From: JACMNW01 sp963708425
GTDB lineage: Bacteria; Pseudomonadota; Alphaproteobacteria; Rhodobacterales; Rhodobacteraceae
Assembly (NCBI GenBank): GCA_963708425.1
Contig: OY970206.1
Coordinates: 682,001 to 746,000 of the forward strand
Direction: 5' to 3'
Length of the DNA: 64,000 nt
The notes under the pieces were generated by a model that was given only the letters and a program-made list of their open reading frames with translations, did not search any database and was not told the origin of the DNA. The position numbers were made by a program, and so were the translations under genes. Shown here piece by piece: positions 42,746 to 51,658 of this stretch (the first letter of the stretch is position 1; the number at the start of each line of letters is the position of its first letter).

Positions 42746-44212
42746 ATGTTTAGTCGCTTCAAGAAAACTGATCAGCCAGACGCCAAACCAGGCCTGATGA
42801 CAAGCGTTGGTGCAGGAAATCCTGCATCGCGGGTTGCTGCTGTTACAGCGTCAAGCCCTGCGAATGCGGGCCGTCCGAACGGCGGCCCGGCAGCTGCCCC
42901 CAAACCGTCGGCCGAAGTGGTCGCTGCGGAAAAGGAAAAGAAGCGTAAAGACCGCTTGATGGAGCTGAAGGTAGAGCTGCACAAACGGCTTTTGGAAAAC
43001 CTGAACCTTGCCGCGCTTGAAAAGGCCTCCGAAGCAAGCCTTAAGGTGGAAATTGCGGCTATCGCAGCCGAAGCACTAGACGAGATGAGCGTTGCGCTGA
43101 CCAAAGACGACCGCATCATCCTGAACCAGGAACTGTATGACGAGGTCATGGGGCTTGGTCCGCTGGAACCCTTGCTGAAAGACGACACGGTCAACGATAT
43201 TCTGGTGAACGGGCCGAACCGGATTTTCATCGAACGCGCCGGGAAGTTGGTGCTGACCGACATTACTTTCAAAGATGAACGCCACCTTTTGCGCATCATC
43301 GACAAGATCGTGTCGGCGGTGGGTCGTAGAGTCGACGAAAGCAACCCCTATGTCGATGCTCGTCTTGCTGATGGGTCGCGTTTTAACGCCATGGTGCCAC
43401 CTGTGGCCGTGGACGGAAGCCTTGTTTCCATTCGGAAGTTCAAGAAAGAAAAGCTGGCTATTGGCGATCTGGTCAAATTTGGTGCCTTCACCGAAGAAAT
43501 GGCCGCCTATCTGCAAGCCGCTGTGTCGTGCCGCCTGAACATCATCGTGTCGGGTGGTACGGGTTCGGGGAAAACCACCACGCTGAACGCACTGTCATCG
43601 TTCATCGACAACACCGAACGGGTGTTGACCATCGAAGATACAGCCGAACTTCAGCTGCAACAGGTTCACGTGGGCAGGATGGAAAGCCGCCCACCAAACG
43701 TTGAAGGCAAGGGTGCCGTTACCCAGCGCGATTGTCTGCGCAACGCGCTGCGGATGCGTCCAGACCGGATCATCGTGGGGGAAACCCGGGGTGAAGAAGT
43801 GATCGACATGCTGCAGGCCATGAACACTGGCCACGACGGGTCGATGACCACAATTCATGCCAACTCTGCCCGTGACGGCATCAGCCGTCTGGAAAACATG
43901 GTCGCTATGGCAGGTATAGAGATGCCGCTCAAGGCGGTTCGGGCGCAAATCGCATCGGCTGTGAACCTGATTGTGCAGGCGTCACGTCTGCAAGACGGAT
44001 CGCGCCGCATGGTGTCGATCACCGAGATTACCGGCATGGAAGGCGAAGTTATCTCGATGCAGGAAATCTTTCGCTATGAACGCCTGGGTCTGGCCCCTGA
44101 TGGCAAAATCATCGGGCGCTTCAACGCCACCGGTGTGCGGTCGCACTATTCGGAACGCTTCCGCCAATGGGGTTACGACCTTCCCGCCTCTATCTATGAA
44201 CCGATCGTCTAA
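42746..44212 (+). CDS. cpaF: Tad secretion ATPase CpaF (TadA)
   Basis: A 488-residue hexameric type II/IV secretion ATPase that powers pilus extension and retraction. It has a proline-rich N-terminal tail, then the VMGLGPLEPLLKDDTVNDILVNG N-domain, Walker A GGTGSGKTT (residues 270-278), Asp box, Walker B and the DRIIVGETRGEE and TIHANSARD His-box motifs. tadB follows 9 bp later. Confidence 0.96.
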   Translation: MFSRFKKTDQPDAKPGLMTSVGAGNPASRVAAVTASSPANAGRPNGGPAAAPKPSAEVVAAEKEKKRKDRLMELKVELHKRLLENLNLAALEKASEASLKVEIAAIAAEALDEMSVALTKDDRIILNQELYDEVMGLGPLEPLLKDDTVNDILVNGPNRIFIERAGKLVLTDITFKDERHLLRIIDKIVSAVGRRVDESNPYVDARLADGSRFNAMVPPVAVDGSLVSIRKFKKEKLAIGDLVKFGAFTEEMAAYLQAAVSCRLNIIVSGGTGSGKTTTLNALSSFIDNTERVLTIEDTAELQLQQVHVGRMESRPPNVEGKGAVTQRDCLRNALRMRPDRIIVGETRGEEVIDMLQAMNTGHDGSMTTIHANSARDGISRLENMVAMAGIEMPLKAVRAQIASAVNLIVQASRLQDGSRRMVSITEITGMEGEVISMQEIFRYERLGLAPDGKIIGRFNATGVRSHYSERFRQWGYDLPASIYEPIV

Positions 44213-44221
44213 GGACACACC

Positions 44222-45190
44222 ATGCAGGTCAGCGCCGCGCCCCTAATCTATGTCTTGATCTTTGTTGCCGTCCTCGTTCTGGTCGAGGGCATCTATCTGA
44301 CCGTGTTCGGCAAATCCATCAGCCTGAACAGCCGCATCAGCCGCCGCCTCGCCCTGCTGGAAAAGAACGGCAACCGCGAACAGGTTCTGGAACAGCTTCG
44401 CAAGGAAATGGGTCAGCACCTCGCCGTGCGGGGCATCCCGCTGTATTCAATTTTGGCGACCAAGGCGCAAAAGGCGAACATCGCATTTTCACCGAAGGCC
44501 TTGATTGGTTTGATGGGTTTGCTGTCTGTCTTCAGCTATCTTGGCCTGACGATCGGAACCGAGGCGTCAACCCCTATCCGTATCTTGATTGGCATCGTGA
44601 TGGGCGTTGGTGGCATTTACACTTGGGTCAACAAAAAAGCGAAAAAGCGCATGGCGCTTATGGAAGAGCAACTGCCTGATGCCGTTGAACTGATGGTGCG
44701 GTCGTTGCGCGTTGGCCACCCATTTTCTGCCGCCATCGGTATTGTGGCGAAAGAAGTTCCCGATCCCCTAGGGACGGAATTCGGTATGATTTCCGATGAA
44801 GCCGCTTATGGCCGTGATGTATCGGAAAGCCTTAAGGCGTTCGCCGAACGCATGGACAGCCAGGATTTGCGCTTTTTGGCGGTGGCGGTGACCATTCAAC
44901 AGCAATCAGGTGGTAACCTTGCTGAAATCCTTGAAGGTTTGTCCAAGGTTGTGCGCGCGCGTTTCAAGCTGTTCCGCCGCGTGAAGGCGATTACCGCCGA
45001 AGCGAAGTGGTCCGGCATGTTCCTTTCGGCGTTTCCTATCGGTGCGTTGGTGATGATCAACGTCGTAAAGCCCGACTACTTTGACGAGGTAAAGGACACG
45101 CCGGAATTCATTCCAGCTTGTTTGGTGGTGGCGGTTTTCCTGATCATTAACATCATCTTCATGAAGATGATGGTCAATATCAAGGTGTGA
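44222..45190 (+). CDS. tadB: Tad inner-membrane platform protein TadB
   Basis: A 322-residue T2SSF-domain membrane protein: N-terminal helix (IYVLIFVAVLVLVEGIYL), two central helices, the cytoplasmic GYPFxxA-type motif here VGHPFSAAIGIVAKEVPDPLG and QQQSGGNLAEILEGLSKVVRARF, and a C-terminal helix pair. It forms the platform with TadC on which CpaF acts. Confidence 0.94.
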   Translation: MQVSAAPLIYVLIFVAVLVLVEGIYLTVFGKSISLNSRISRRLALLEKNGNREQVLEQLRKEMGQHLAVRGIPLYSILATKAQKANIAFSPKALIGLMGLLSVFSYLGLTIGTEASTPIRILIGIVMGVGGIYTWVNKKAKKRMALMEEQLPDAVELMVRSLRVGHPFSAAIGIVAKEVPDPLGTEFGMISDEAAYGRDVSESLKAFAERMDSQDLRFLAVAVTIQQQSGGNLAEILEGLSKVVRARFKLFRRVKAITAEAKWSGMFLSAFPIGALVMINVVKPDYFDEVKDTPEFIPACLVVAVFLIINIIFMKMMVNIKV

Positions 45191-45196
45191 CGGATC

Positions 45197-46174
45197 ATGG
45201 AACTTCTTAACAATATCAATGCAATACTTGTCGGCGCTATAGGCCCGCTTGGCCCGCTGGTCGCTGTAGGCGGGTTGGGTCTGCTGCTGATCCTTGCAGT
45301 ATTGCCAACCATGCTGAAGAAAAAAGTGGAGCCGTTCGCCAAGCTTAAGGCACAGCGCGCGCCGACAGTGTTGACAAAGAAACCGGGCGATGCCCTGCGA
45401 CATGGCGAAAAATCAACGAAGCTGGACAAGTTCGCCAACTTTCTTGAACCGCAGAATGCTGAAGACATGTCGGCCGCGCGGCTGAAGATGCTGCGCGCCG
45501 GTTATCGCGGCAAGAACTCGGTTAGAACCTTTCACTTTGCCCAGTTCGCGCTTGGCATCGGCTTTCTGATCCTCGGCGTGATCTACGCAATGATCATGTC
45601 CACCAAGGGCGAAGTCAGCACGCAAATGATGGTCATTTCGACCATCGGCCCAGGTGCTGCCGGCTATTATCTGCCGCAGTATTGGGTGCAACGCCGCTTG
45701 CAAAGCCGCCAGGCAGAGATTGTATCGGGTTTCCCTGATGCGCTTGATATGATGCTGGTTTGCGTCGAGGCGGGCCAATCGCTTGATCAATCCATCATCC
45801 GGGTGGCCAAGGAATCTGCGGCGGGCTACCCTGCCCTTTCGGAAGAGTTTGAAATGGTCGCACACGAGGTGAAGGCAGGTAAGGAACGCGTTGCCGTTCT
45901 GAAAGATATGTCAGAACGGGTGGGCATTTCTGATGTGTCGTCGTTCGTCACCACATTGGTACAATCAGCTACCTTCGGTACTTCTGTTGCCGAAGCACTG
46001 CGGGTTTATTCGGCCGAAATGCGTGACAAGCGCGTGATGCGGGCCGAAGAAAAGGCAAACACTCTGCCGACCAAGCTGACGCTGGGCACAATGATGTTCA
46101 CTTTGCCACCCTTGCTAATTATTCTGATCGGCCCGTCGGTGCATGGTATTGCCAAAAGCCTTGGCGGTGGTTGA
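45197..46174 (+). CDS. tadC: Tad inner-membrane platform protein TadC
   Basis: A 325-residue T2SSF-family protein, 6 bp after tadB. It has helices near the N-terminus and in FALGIGFLILGVIYAMIM, the cytoplasmic segment FPDALDMMLVCVEAGQSLDQSI and the FVTTLVQSATFGTSVAEALRVYS motif shared with TadB. The next coding frame begins within the stop region. Confidence 0.94.
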   Translation: MELLNNINAILVGAIGPLGPLVAVGGLGLLLILAVLPTMLKKKVEPFAKLKAQRAPTVLTKKPGDALRHGEKSTKLDKFANFLEPQNAEDMSAARLKMLRAGYRGKNSVRTFHFAQFALGIGFLILGVIYAMIMSTKGEVSTQMMVISTIGPGAAGYYLPQYWVQRRLQSRQAEIVSGFPDALDMMLVCVEAGQSLDQSIIRVAKESAAGYPALSEEFEMVAHEVKAGKERVAVLKDMSERVGISDVSSFVTTLVQSATFGTSVAEALRVYSAEMRDKRVMRAEEKANTLPTKLTLGTMMFTLPPLLIILIGPSVHGIAKSLGGG

Positions 46175-46185
46175 TACCTACGTCC

Positions 46186-46755
46186 ATGAGACGTAGTGCT
46201 TTCGCGACCGTTATGATCTGCCTATCCTTGGCCGCCTGTGGCAACACCGGCGGTCTTGGGGCGCGCGATGTAACGCGCAACGCCCCCTACGGAGCCGATA
46301 AGAACGGCGAGGGCGTTGACGGTCTTTTGGTTGGCCACCGATTGATGGAGGCCGGCGAATATGAACTTGCCTTGCGATCTTATCTGCGGGCGGCAAGCGA
46401 GCAGGGCATAAATGCCGATGTTCTGTCCGCCATCGGGTCTGCCAATCTGCAACTTGGCCGTTTGGGCCAGGCCGAACAAATTTTGCGCCGCGCGCTTGAA
46501 CTTGAGCCCGCCTTTGTGCCCGCAATGAATAACCTTGGAGTTGTGTTGATGGGCCGCGACAAGGTTGGCGAGGCGCGGGTGGTATTCCAGCAAGCTTATG
46601 CCTTGGACAGTGGCGAAACAGACGCCATTCGCGAAAATCTGCGCCTTGCTATCGCACAAAGCGAAAATGAAGCGTATGCTGGTCCAGACGAAGAGGCTAA
46701 TTTTTCTCTTATGCGGCGCGGACAGGGGGAGTATCTTCTGTTGTCCAAGCTCTGA
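46186..46755 (+). CDS. tadD: TPR lipoprotein TadD-like
   Basis: A 189-residue lipoprotein (lipobox LSLAAC, Cys18) with at least two TPR units (EYELALRSYLRAASEQGINA, GRLGQAEQILRRALELEPAFVPAM). TadD is thought to be the pilotin for the RcpA/CpaC secretin. The start at 46186 gives the cleanest signal peptide; a TTG 15 bp upstream, overlapping tadC, is the alternative. Confidence 0.88.
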   Translation: MRRSAFATVMICLSLAACGNTGGLGARDVTRNAPYGADKNGEGVDGLLVGHRLMEAGEYELALRSYLRAASEQGINADVLSAIGSANLQLGRLGQAEQILRRALELEPAFVPAMNNLGVVLMGRDKVGEARVVFQQAYALDSGETDAIRENLRLAIAQSENEAYAGPDEEANFSLMRRGQGEYLLLSKL

Positions 46756-46791
46756 GGGATGAGTGTTACCGAGCAGTAAAAAGGACGCAAA

Positions 46792-47649
46792 ATGCGCCAC
46801 CCTATTCTGACGATCCTGTGCCTTGGCGGCGCATTTGCACTGAGTGCATGCAACAAAAATTCTGATGCTGACGTTCAGCGCGCTGTAAAAGCCGTAAACG
46901 TCATCGACGAGAGCAATCTTAACGATATCATGCTGACGGTCGGCGACCCGAACGAAGCGGTTGCCTATTTCCAAAAGGCAAGCACCGAAAACCCGGACCG
47001 GGTTGATCTGAAGCGGGGCTTGGCCAAATCGCTGATCCGTGCACAACGGCCGACCGAGGCGATCGGCGTTCTGGACCAGATTACCGCATCTGCCGAAGGC
47101 ACCAATGATGACCGGGTGGACCTTGCCGATGCCCTGATCCGCGCCAACGAATGGGACCGTGCCAAAGCGGAATTGAATAACATCCCGCCGACGCATGAAA
47201 CCTTTCAGCGCTACCGCCTGGAAGCTATGGTTGCCGATAGCAGCAAGAATTGGAAAAAGGCTGACAGTTTTTATGAAACAGCGGCGGGTCTTACCACCAA
47301 ACCTGCCGGTGTCTTGAACAACTGGGGCTTTTCCAAACTGTCGCGCAACGACTTTCCGGGCGCTGAAAAACTGTTCCTGGAAGCGCTAACTTATGACCCC
47401 AACATGTTCACAACAAAGAACAATCTCGTCTTGGCTCGTGGTGCGCAGCGCAAATACGAATTGCCGGTAATAAAAATGACCCAAGCCGAACGCGCGCAGC
47501 TTTTGCACACGCTGGCGCTGACCGCAATCAAGCAAGGCGATGTCACCGTTGGCAAGGGCCTGTTGCAGCAAGCCATCGACACCAGCCCACAGCATTTTGA
47601 AGCCGCATCAAACGCTTTGGCCGCCCTTGATGCGAATGTGACCAACTGA
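46792..47649 (+). CDS. Second TPR lipoprotein of the Tad locus
   Basis: 285 residues with lipobox FALSAC (Cys20), then several TPR-like helices (DPNEAVAYFQKASTENPDRVDL, DFPGAEKLFLEALTYDPNMFT). Duplicate TadD-like genes are common in alphaproteobacterial Tad loci. It may be a second pilotin or a scaffold; the sequence does not tell which. The prepilin peptidase start follows 2 bp after the stop. Confidence 0.88.
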   Translation: MRHPILTILCLGGAFALSACNKNSDADVQRAVKAVNVIDESNLNDIMLTVGDPNEAVAYFQKASTENPDRVDLKRGLAKSLIRAQRPTEAIGVLDQITASAEGTNDDRVDLADALIRANEWDRAKAELNNIPPTHETFQRYRLEAMVADSSKNWKKADSFYETAAGLTTKPAGVLNNWGFSKLSRNDFPGAEKLFLEALTYDPNMFTTKNNLVLARGAQRKYELPVIKMTQAERAQLLHTLALTAIKQGDVTVGKGLLQQAIDTSPQHFEAASNALAALDANVTN

Positions 47650-47651
47650 TC

Positions 47652-48149
47652 ATGACTGTGACCCAAGCGCTGCTGTTTCTGGTATTCGTTCTGCCGATTG
47701 CCATCTGGGTGTCATGGTCTGACATGAAGTTCATGAAGATCCCCAACAAGGCGGTCATCGCGCTTGCCTCGGTCTGGCTTGTTGTGGGGTTCTTGATGAT
47801 GCCGCTGAACGCCTGGCTGTGGGGTTGGGCCTTGCTGGCCATCGTGCTGGTGATCGGTTTTGCCGCAAACATGCTGAACCTGCTGGGGGCAGGCGACGCC
47901 AAGTTTGCTGCCGCAATGGCGCCGTTCTTTGTGCTGGGCGATATTCGCTATGTACTGGCGCTGTTCGCAGCCTGTCTGCTGGGGGCATTTGTCTGCCACC
48001 GCGTCGTGCGGCGCATTCCGGCGCTAAAATCACTTACCACGGAATGGGTCAGTTGGACGAATAAAGACTTCCCCATGGGCCTTGCGCTGTCTGGAACGAT
48101 AGTTTTTTACCTTGCAACGCCGCTTTGGGCACTTGCGACCGCTGGTTGA
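47652..48149 (+). CDS. cpaA: Prepilin peptidase CpaA (A24 family)
   Basis: A 165-residue aspartyl protease with five or six membrane helices. The catalytic aspartates are in SWSDMKFMKIPN and the GxGD motif of LLGAGDAKFAAAM. It is a minimal form without the methylase domain. It should process the five Flp prepilins encoded 10 kb upstream. Confidence 0.93.
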   Translation: MTVTQALLFLVFVLPIAIWVSWSDMKFMKIPNKAVIALASVWLVVGFLMMPLNAWLWGWALLAIVLVIGFAANMLNLLGAGDAKFAAAMAPFFVLGDIRYVLALFAACLLGAFVCHRVVRRIPALKSLTTEWVSWTNKDFPMGLALSGTIVFYLATPLWALATAG

Positions 48150-48218
48150 CAAAATAACGACAATATTCCGGGGAATATAGGGATTAGCGCTTTTCCCTAT
48201 CCGCCTGAGGCACCCCCG

Positions 48219-49532
48219 ATGAACATCCAAACTGTCCCGACCGTACTTGCCCCACCACAGCCAAGATCGCTTGCTGATGTGGGTATTTCTATCATCATGA
48301 TGCGGGATCTGCTGCTGAAGACGATGTTCCGCACCAACCTTGATCTTGTTACTGCGCTGTCGCGGGTGATTTGCCTGCCATCGACATTGACGCAAGAGTT
48401 AGTCGATCTGGCGCGGACGCAAAAGCTGGTGCAAGCAACGGGTACGCTGCACGCGACTTCTGGCAACGAAATGGGTTATCAGCTGACTGATGGCGGCAAG
48501 GCGCGGGCCTTGGACGCGCTGGCGCAATCTGAATATTACGGCGCAATGCCGATCCCGCTGGAAGCCTATAAAGAACAGGTAAAGCGGCAATCCGTGCGCA
48601 ATATCAAACTGTCGCGGACAGAGCTGTTAAAGGGCATGGGGCACCTTATTCTGCCCGAAGACCTTATCGAAAACCTTGGCCCAGCGGTAACTTCGGGCCG
48701 GTCTATCTTGATGTACGGTCCACCCGGCAACGGCAAATCATCCATCTCGAACGGTATTCGCGATGCGTTGGGTGACAAGATCTATGTGCCACGCGCGCTG
48801 GAATACGCAGGTCAGGTGATTACGGTTTATGACCCGATCGTGCATTCGGCCGCCACGGAATCCGTCGATGACCCCAATGCCATTCGGCGAACCTCAGCGC
48901 GGTTTGACAACCGCTATGTCTATTGCGAACGCCCGACAGTTATCACCGGCGGTGAATTGTCGCTGGAAATGCTGGATCTGACCTATAACCCAACGGCCCG
49001 CACCTATCAGGCACCGTTGCAGTTGAAATCCACCGGCGGCATCTTCATCGTCGACGACCTTGGCCGCCAAGCCGAACCGCCGCAAAAGCTGGTCAACCGC
49101 TGGATCGTGCCGCTGGAAGAATCCCGCGATATTCTGGCGCTGCAATCGGGCGAAAAATTCACCGTGCCGTTTGACACGCTGGTTATCTTTTCGACCAACT
49201 TCCACCCGAATGAGATTTTTGACGGCGCGGCGCTGCGGCGGATTTTCTTCAAGATCAAGATCGACGGGCCTAACCAGGAAAACTTCCTGAAAATCTTTGC
49301 AATGATGGCGCGCAAACGCAAAATGCCGTTGGATGAGGCGACGATGATCCATCTGCTGAAGGTGAAATATCCGACTATCGACAACAATTTCGCCAATTAT
49401 CAGCCGGTGTTCCTGATCGACCAGATGATCGCGATCTGCGAGTTCGAGAACATGCCCTACCACATGACGCCTGATCTGATTGACCGGGCTTGGGCGAACA
49501 TGTTCGTGCGCGACGAAAAGATCGCGAAGTAG
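48219..49532 (+). CDS. AAA-type ATPase of unknown role at the end of the Tad locus
   Basis: A 437-residue cytosolic ATPase. An N-terminal 140 residues resembles a regulatory helical domain (SLADVGISIIMMRDLLLKTMF and TLTQELVDLARTQKLVQATG). Then come Walker A GPPGNGKSS (167-175), Walker B STGGIFIVDDLGRQ (271-283), a sensor region VIFSTNFHPNEIFDGAALRRIF and a C-terminal helical lid. It is not a CpaF/TadA type ATPase and has no Tad gene name I know. It lies 69 bp after cpaA on the same strand and may be co-transcribed. Family resemblance is to MoxR/AAA regulators. Confidence 0.8.
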   Translation: MNIQTVPTVLAPPQPRSLADVGISIIMMRDLLLKTMFRTNLDLVTALSRVICLPSTLTQELVDLARTQKLVQATGTLHATSGNEMGYQLTDGGKARALDALAQSEYYGAMPIPLEAYKEQVKRQSVRNIKLSRTELLKGMGHLILPEDLIENLGPAVTSGRSILMYGPPGNGKSSISNGIRDALGDKIYVPRALEYAGQVITVYDPIVHSAATESVDDPNAIRRTSARFDNRYVYCERPTVITGGELSLEMLDLTYNPTARTYQAPLQLKSTGGIFIVDDLGRQAEPPQKLVNRWIVPLEESRDILALQSGEKFTVPFDTLVIFSTNFHPNEIFDGAALRRIFFKIKIDGPNQENFLKIFAMMARKRKMPLDEATMIHLLKVKYPTIDNNFANYQPVFLIDQMIAICEFENMPYHMTPDLIDRAWANMFVRDEKIAK

Positions 49533-49552
49533 AACCAAGCGGACAAGAAGCA

Positions 49553-49586
49553 GCGGGGGGTTTTGCCCCCCCCCCCCGCACCCCCC
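49553..49586. terminator. G6/C12 hairpin between convergent genes
   Basis: GCGGGGGG, loop TTTTG, then a 12-base C run (49566-49577) and, after GCA, six more Cs. It can fold as a terminator for the ATPase gene or its convergent neighbour. The C run is prone to slippage in replication and sequencing. Confidence 0.5.
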
Positions 49587-49611
49587 GCAGCGTATTTATA
49601 CGAAAAAGAAT

Positions 49612-50160
49612 CTACAGCGGCATGAGGCCCTGCTCAGTAATGATTGCGTCAAGCCGTTGATCATTCTGGTCAATCGGTACTTCCGGCACTTGTTGTGCCG
49701 AAAACGCAAAGCCCACAGCCAATGTCGGACGTTTGGCGCGCAGGGCCTGCAAGGTGCGGTCGTAAAAGCCGCCGCCATAGCCCAACCGATAGCCACGCGC
49801 ATCGAAGGCCAGCAGTGGCACGATCAGCACCTGCGGTTCGATCCAAGCCCCCTCGGCCGGGATCGGCGCGCCAAACTCTCCCGCTATCAAGGCGCAGCCG
49901 GGGCTCCACTCGCGGAATTTCAGCGGCTGAGCCTTGCCAATAATCACCGGCACGCAGACCGGGCCTTGGTGAGCGGCCATTGCTGGAAGCGGGTCAATTT
50001 CGGTGCGCATCGGCATATAGCCCGACAGCGCAGCGCCTCGATAGGCCACCAACCAATCGGCCAGCAGGTCGGCAGCTCTGCCCTGCCCAGCATCAAAAGC
50101 CAATTTACGCGTGGCAAAAGCGGCTTTGCGAGCATCGGCCTTGACGACGTCGATAGTCAC
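49612..50160 (-). CDS. fthC: 5-formyltetrahydrofolate cyclo-ligase
   Basis: A 182-residue ATP-dependent enzyme that returns 5-formyl-THF to 5,10-methenyl-THF. The signature RLGYGGGFYDRTL and the N-terminal basic helix (ARKAAFATRKLAF) are present, as is GYMPMRTEIDPLP. The start overlaps the mgtE stop by 4 bp (ATGA), so translation is coupled. Confidence 0.93.
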   Translation of the reverse strand: MTIDVVKADARKAAFATRKLAFDAGQGRAADLLADWLVAYRGAALSGYMPMRTEIDPLPAMAAHQGPVCVPVIIGKAQPLKFREWSPGCALIAGEFGAPIPAEGAWIEPQVLIVPLLAFDARGYRLGYGGGFYDRTLQALRAKRPTLAVGFAFSAQQVPEVPIDQNDQRLDAIITEQGLMPL

Positions 50161-51530
50161 AACAGCACCACGGACGCGAGGCCAAGAAACACAAAGAACC
50201 CCAGGACATCGGTCATCGTGGTCACGAAGGTGCCCGATGAAAGCGCCGGATCAAAGCCAACCCGGTTCAGCGTCAGCGGCACCAGCACCCCAGCAAGGGC
50301 TGCGACAAACAGGTTCACGATCATCGCCATGCCGATCACCACGCCCAGCATCGCCGATCCATAGCCAAGCCAGCCCACAATCGCCATCACGGATGCAAAG
50401 CCTAAGCCATTGATAACGCCCACTGCCGCCTCCCTGCGCACCACGCGCATAGCATTTGATGCGGTCAAATCGCGAGTCGCAAGCGCGCGCACTGCCACAG
50501 TCAGCGATTGCGTCCCAGCATTACCCCCCATCGAGGCCACGATCGGCATCAGTGCTGCAAGGGCCACAATCGCCGTAATGGTATGCTGGAACTGCCCGAT
50601 CACCAGTGCCGAGATATTGGCCGCGATCAGGTTCACGAACAGCCACGGAAACCGCTGTTTCACCGTTTCGCGAATGCCATCGGCGATCGAGCTTTCCTCG
50701 CCCACCCCCGCCAGCAAAAGCACATCTTCGTGGTGTTCTTCGTCCAGCACATTCATCGCATCATCAATGGTAATGACGCCAACCAACCGATCATCCGCAT
50801 CCACCACCGGGCAGGAAATCATGTGATACTGGTTGAAATAATAGGCCACGTCTTCTTCTTCTTCCGTCGCCTTCACGGTGCGAAAGCCGTCTTCCAGAAT
50901 ATCGCGCAGCCGGGTTTCACGCCGCGATGACATTATCCGCCCCAGCGTGGCATAGCCCAGCGGCTTCATCCGCGGGTCCACCAAAATAACATGGTAGAAC
51001 TGATCCGGTAGCCTGTCAGACGTGCGCAGATGATCAATCGCCTCGCCCACCGTCCAGTGTTCGGGGGCTACAACCACTTCGCGCTGCATCAGGCGGCCGG
51101 CCGATCCTTCGGGATAGCCCAGCGCCTGCTGCACGGCAAAACGGTCTGCATCCTCTAGCGCGTCAAGCAGAATACCCTGTTGCGGCGCGTCCATATCTTC
51201 AATAATATCAACGACATCATCAGTATCCAGCTCGCGCAGTGCCTCGGTCAATTCGGCGGGAGACAGGGCGGCAATCACCTCGTCACGAATGGCATCGTCA
51301 ATTTCGGACAGAATTTCGCCGTCAATTTCGCCTGCCCACATCGCCAATAGGTCACGCCGTTCCGACGGGCCGATCTGTTCCAACAGATCGGCAATATCGG
51401 CCGCATGCAGCGGTTCCATAAGTGCGGTCAAACGCCCGGTATCAACCGCATCCACCGCCGCCAGAATGGCCGCAACGCGGCGATCATCCAGCGCCTCTTC
51501 GTTCAGGTCTGCCGCCAGACTTTCCGCCAT
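50157..51530 (-). CDS. mgtE: Magnesium transporter MgtE
   Basis: 457 residues: an N-terminal helical superhelix (MgtE_N, with LLEQIGPSERRDLLAMW), two CBS domains that sense Mg (VILVDPRMKPLGYATLGRIM and CPVVDADDRLVGVITIDDAM) and five C-terminal membrane helices with the conserved PIVASMGGNAGTQSL. It is a gated Mg2+ channel. It forms a two-gene unit with fthC. Confidence 0.95.
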   Translation of the reverse strand: MAESLAADLNEEALDDRRVAAILAAVDAVDTGRLTALMEPLHAADIADLLEQIGPSERRDLLAMWAGEIDGEILSEIDDAIRDEVIAALSPAELTEALRELDTDDVVDIIEDMDAPQQGILLDALEDADRFAVQQALGYPEGSAGRLMQREVVVAPEHWTVGEAIDHLRTSDRLPDQFYHVILVDPRMKPLGYATLGRIMSSRRETRLRDILEDGFRTVKATEEEEDVAYYFNQYHMISCPVVDADDRLVGVITIDDAMNVLDEEHHEDVLLLAGVGEESSIADGIRETVKQRFPWLFVNLIAANISALVIGQFQHTITAIVALAALMPIVASMGGNAGTQSLTVAVRALATRDLTASNAMRVVRREAAVGVINGLGFASVMAIVGWLGYGSAMLGVVIGMAMIVNLFVAALAGVLVPLTLNRVGFDPALSSGTFVTTMTDVLGFFVFLGLASVVLL

Positions 51531-51658
51531 GATGCCCCCTGCGCGATTACCCCAAGTCTAGGACAAGCTGTTTCAAAGAAACAGAGGGGCTTGGCAAATT
51601 TACCAGTTCTCCAAAATCGCCTAATGGGTATAGCGTTGCATGAAAAGGGAAAATGGGC

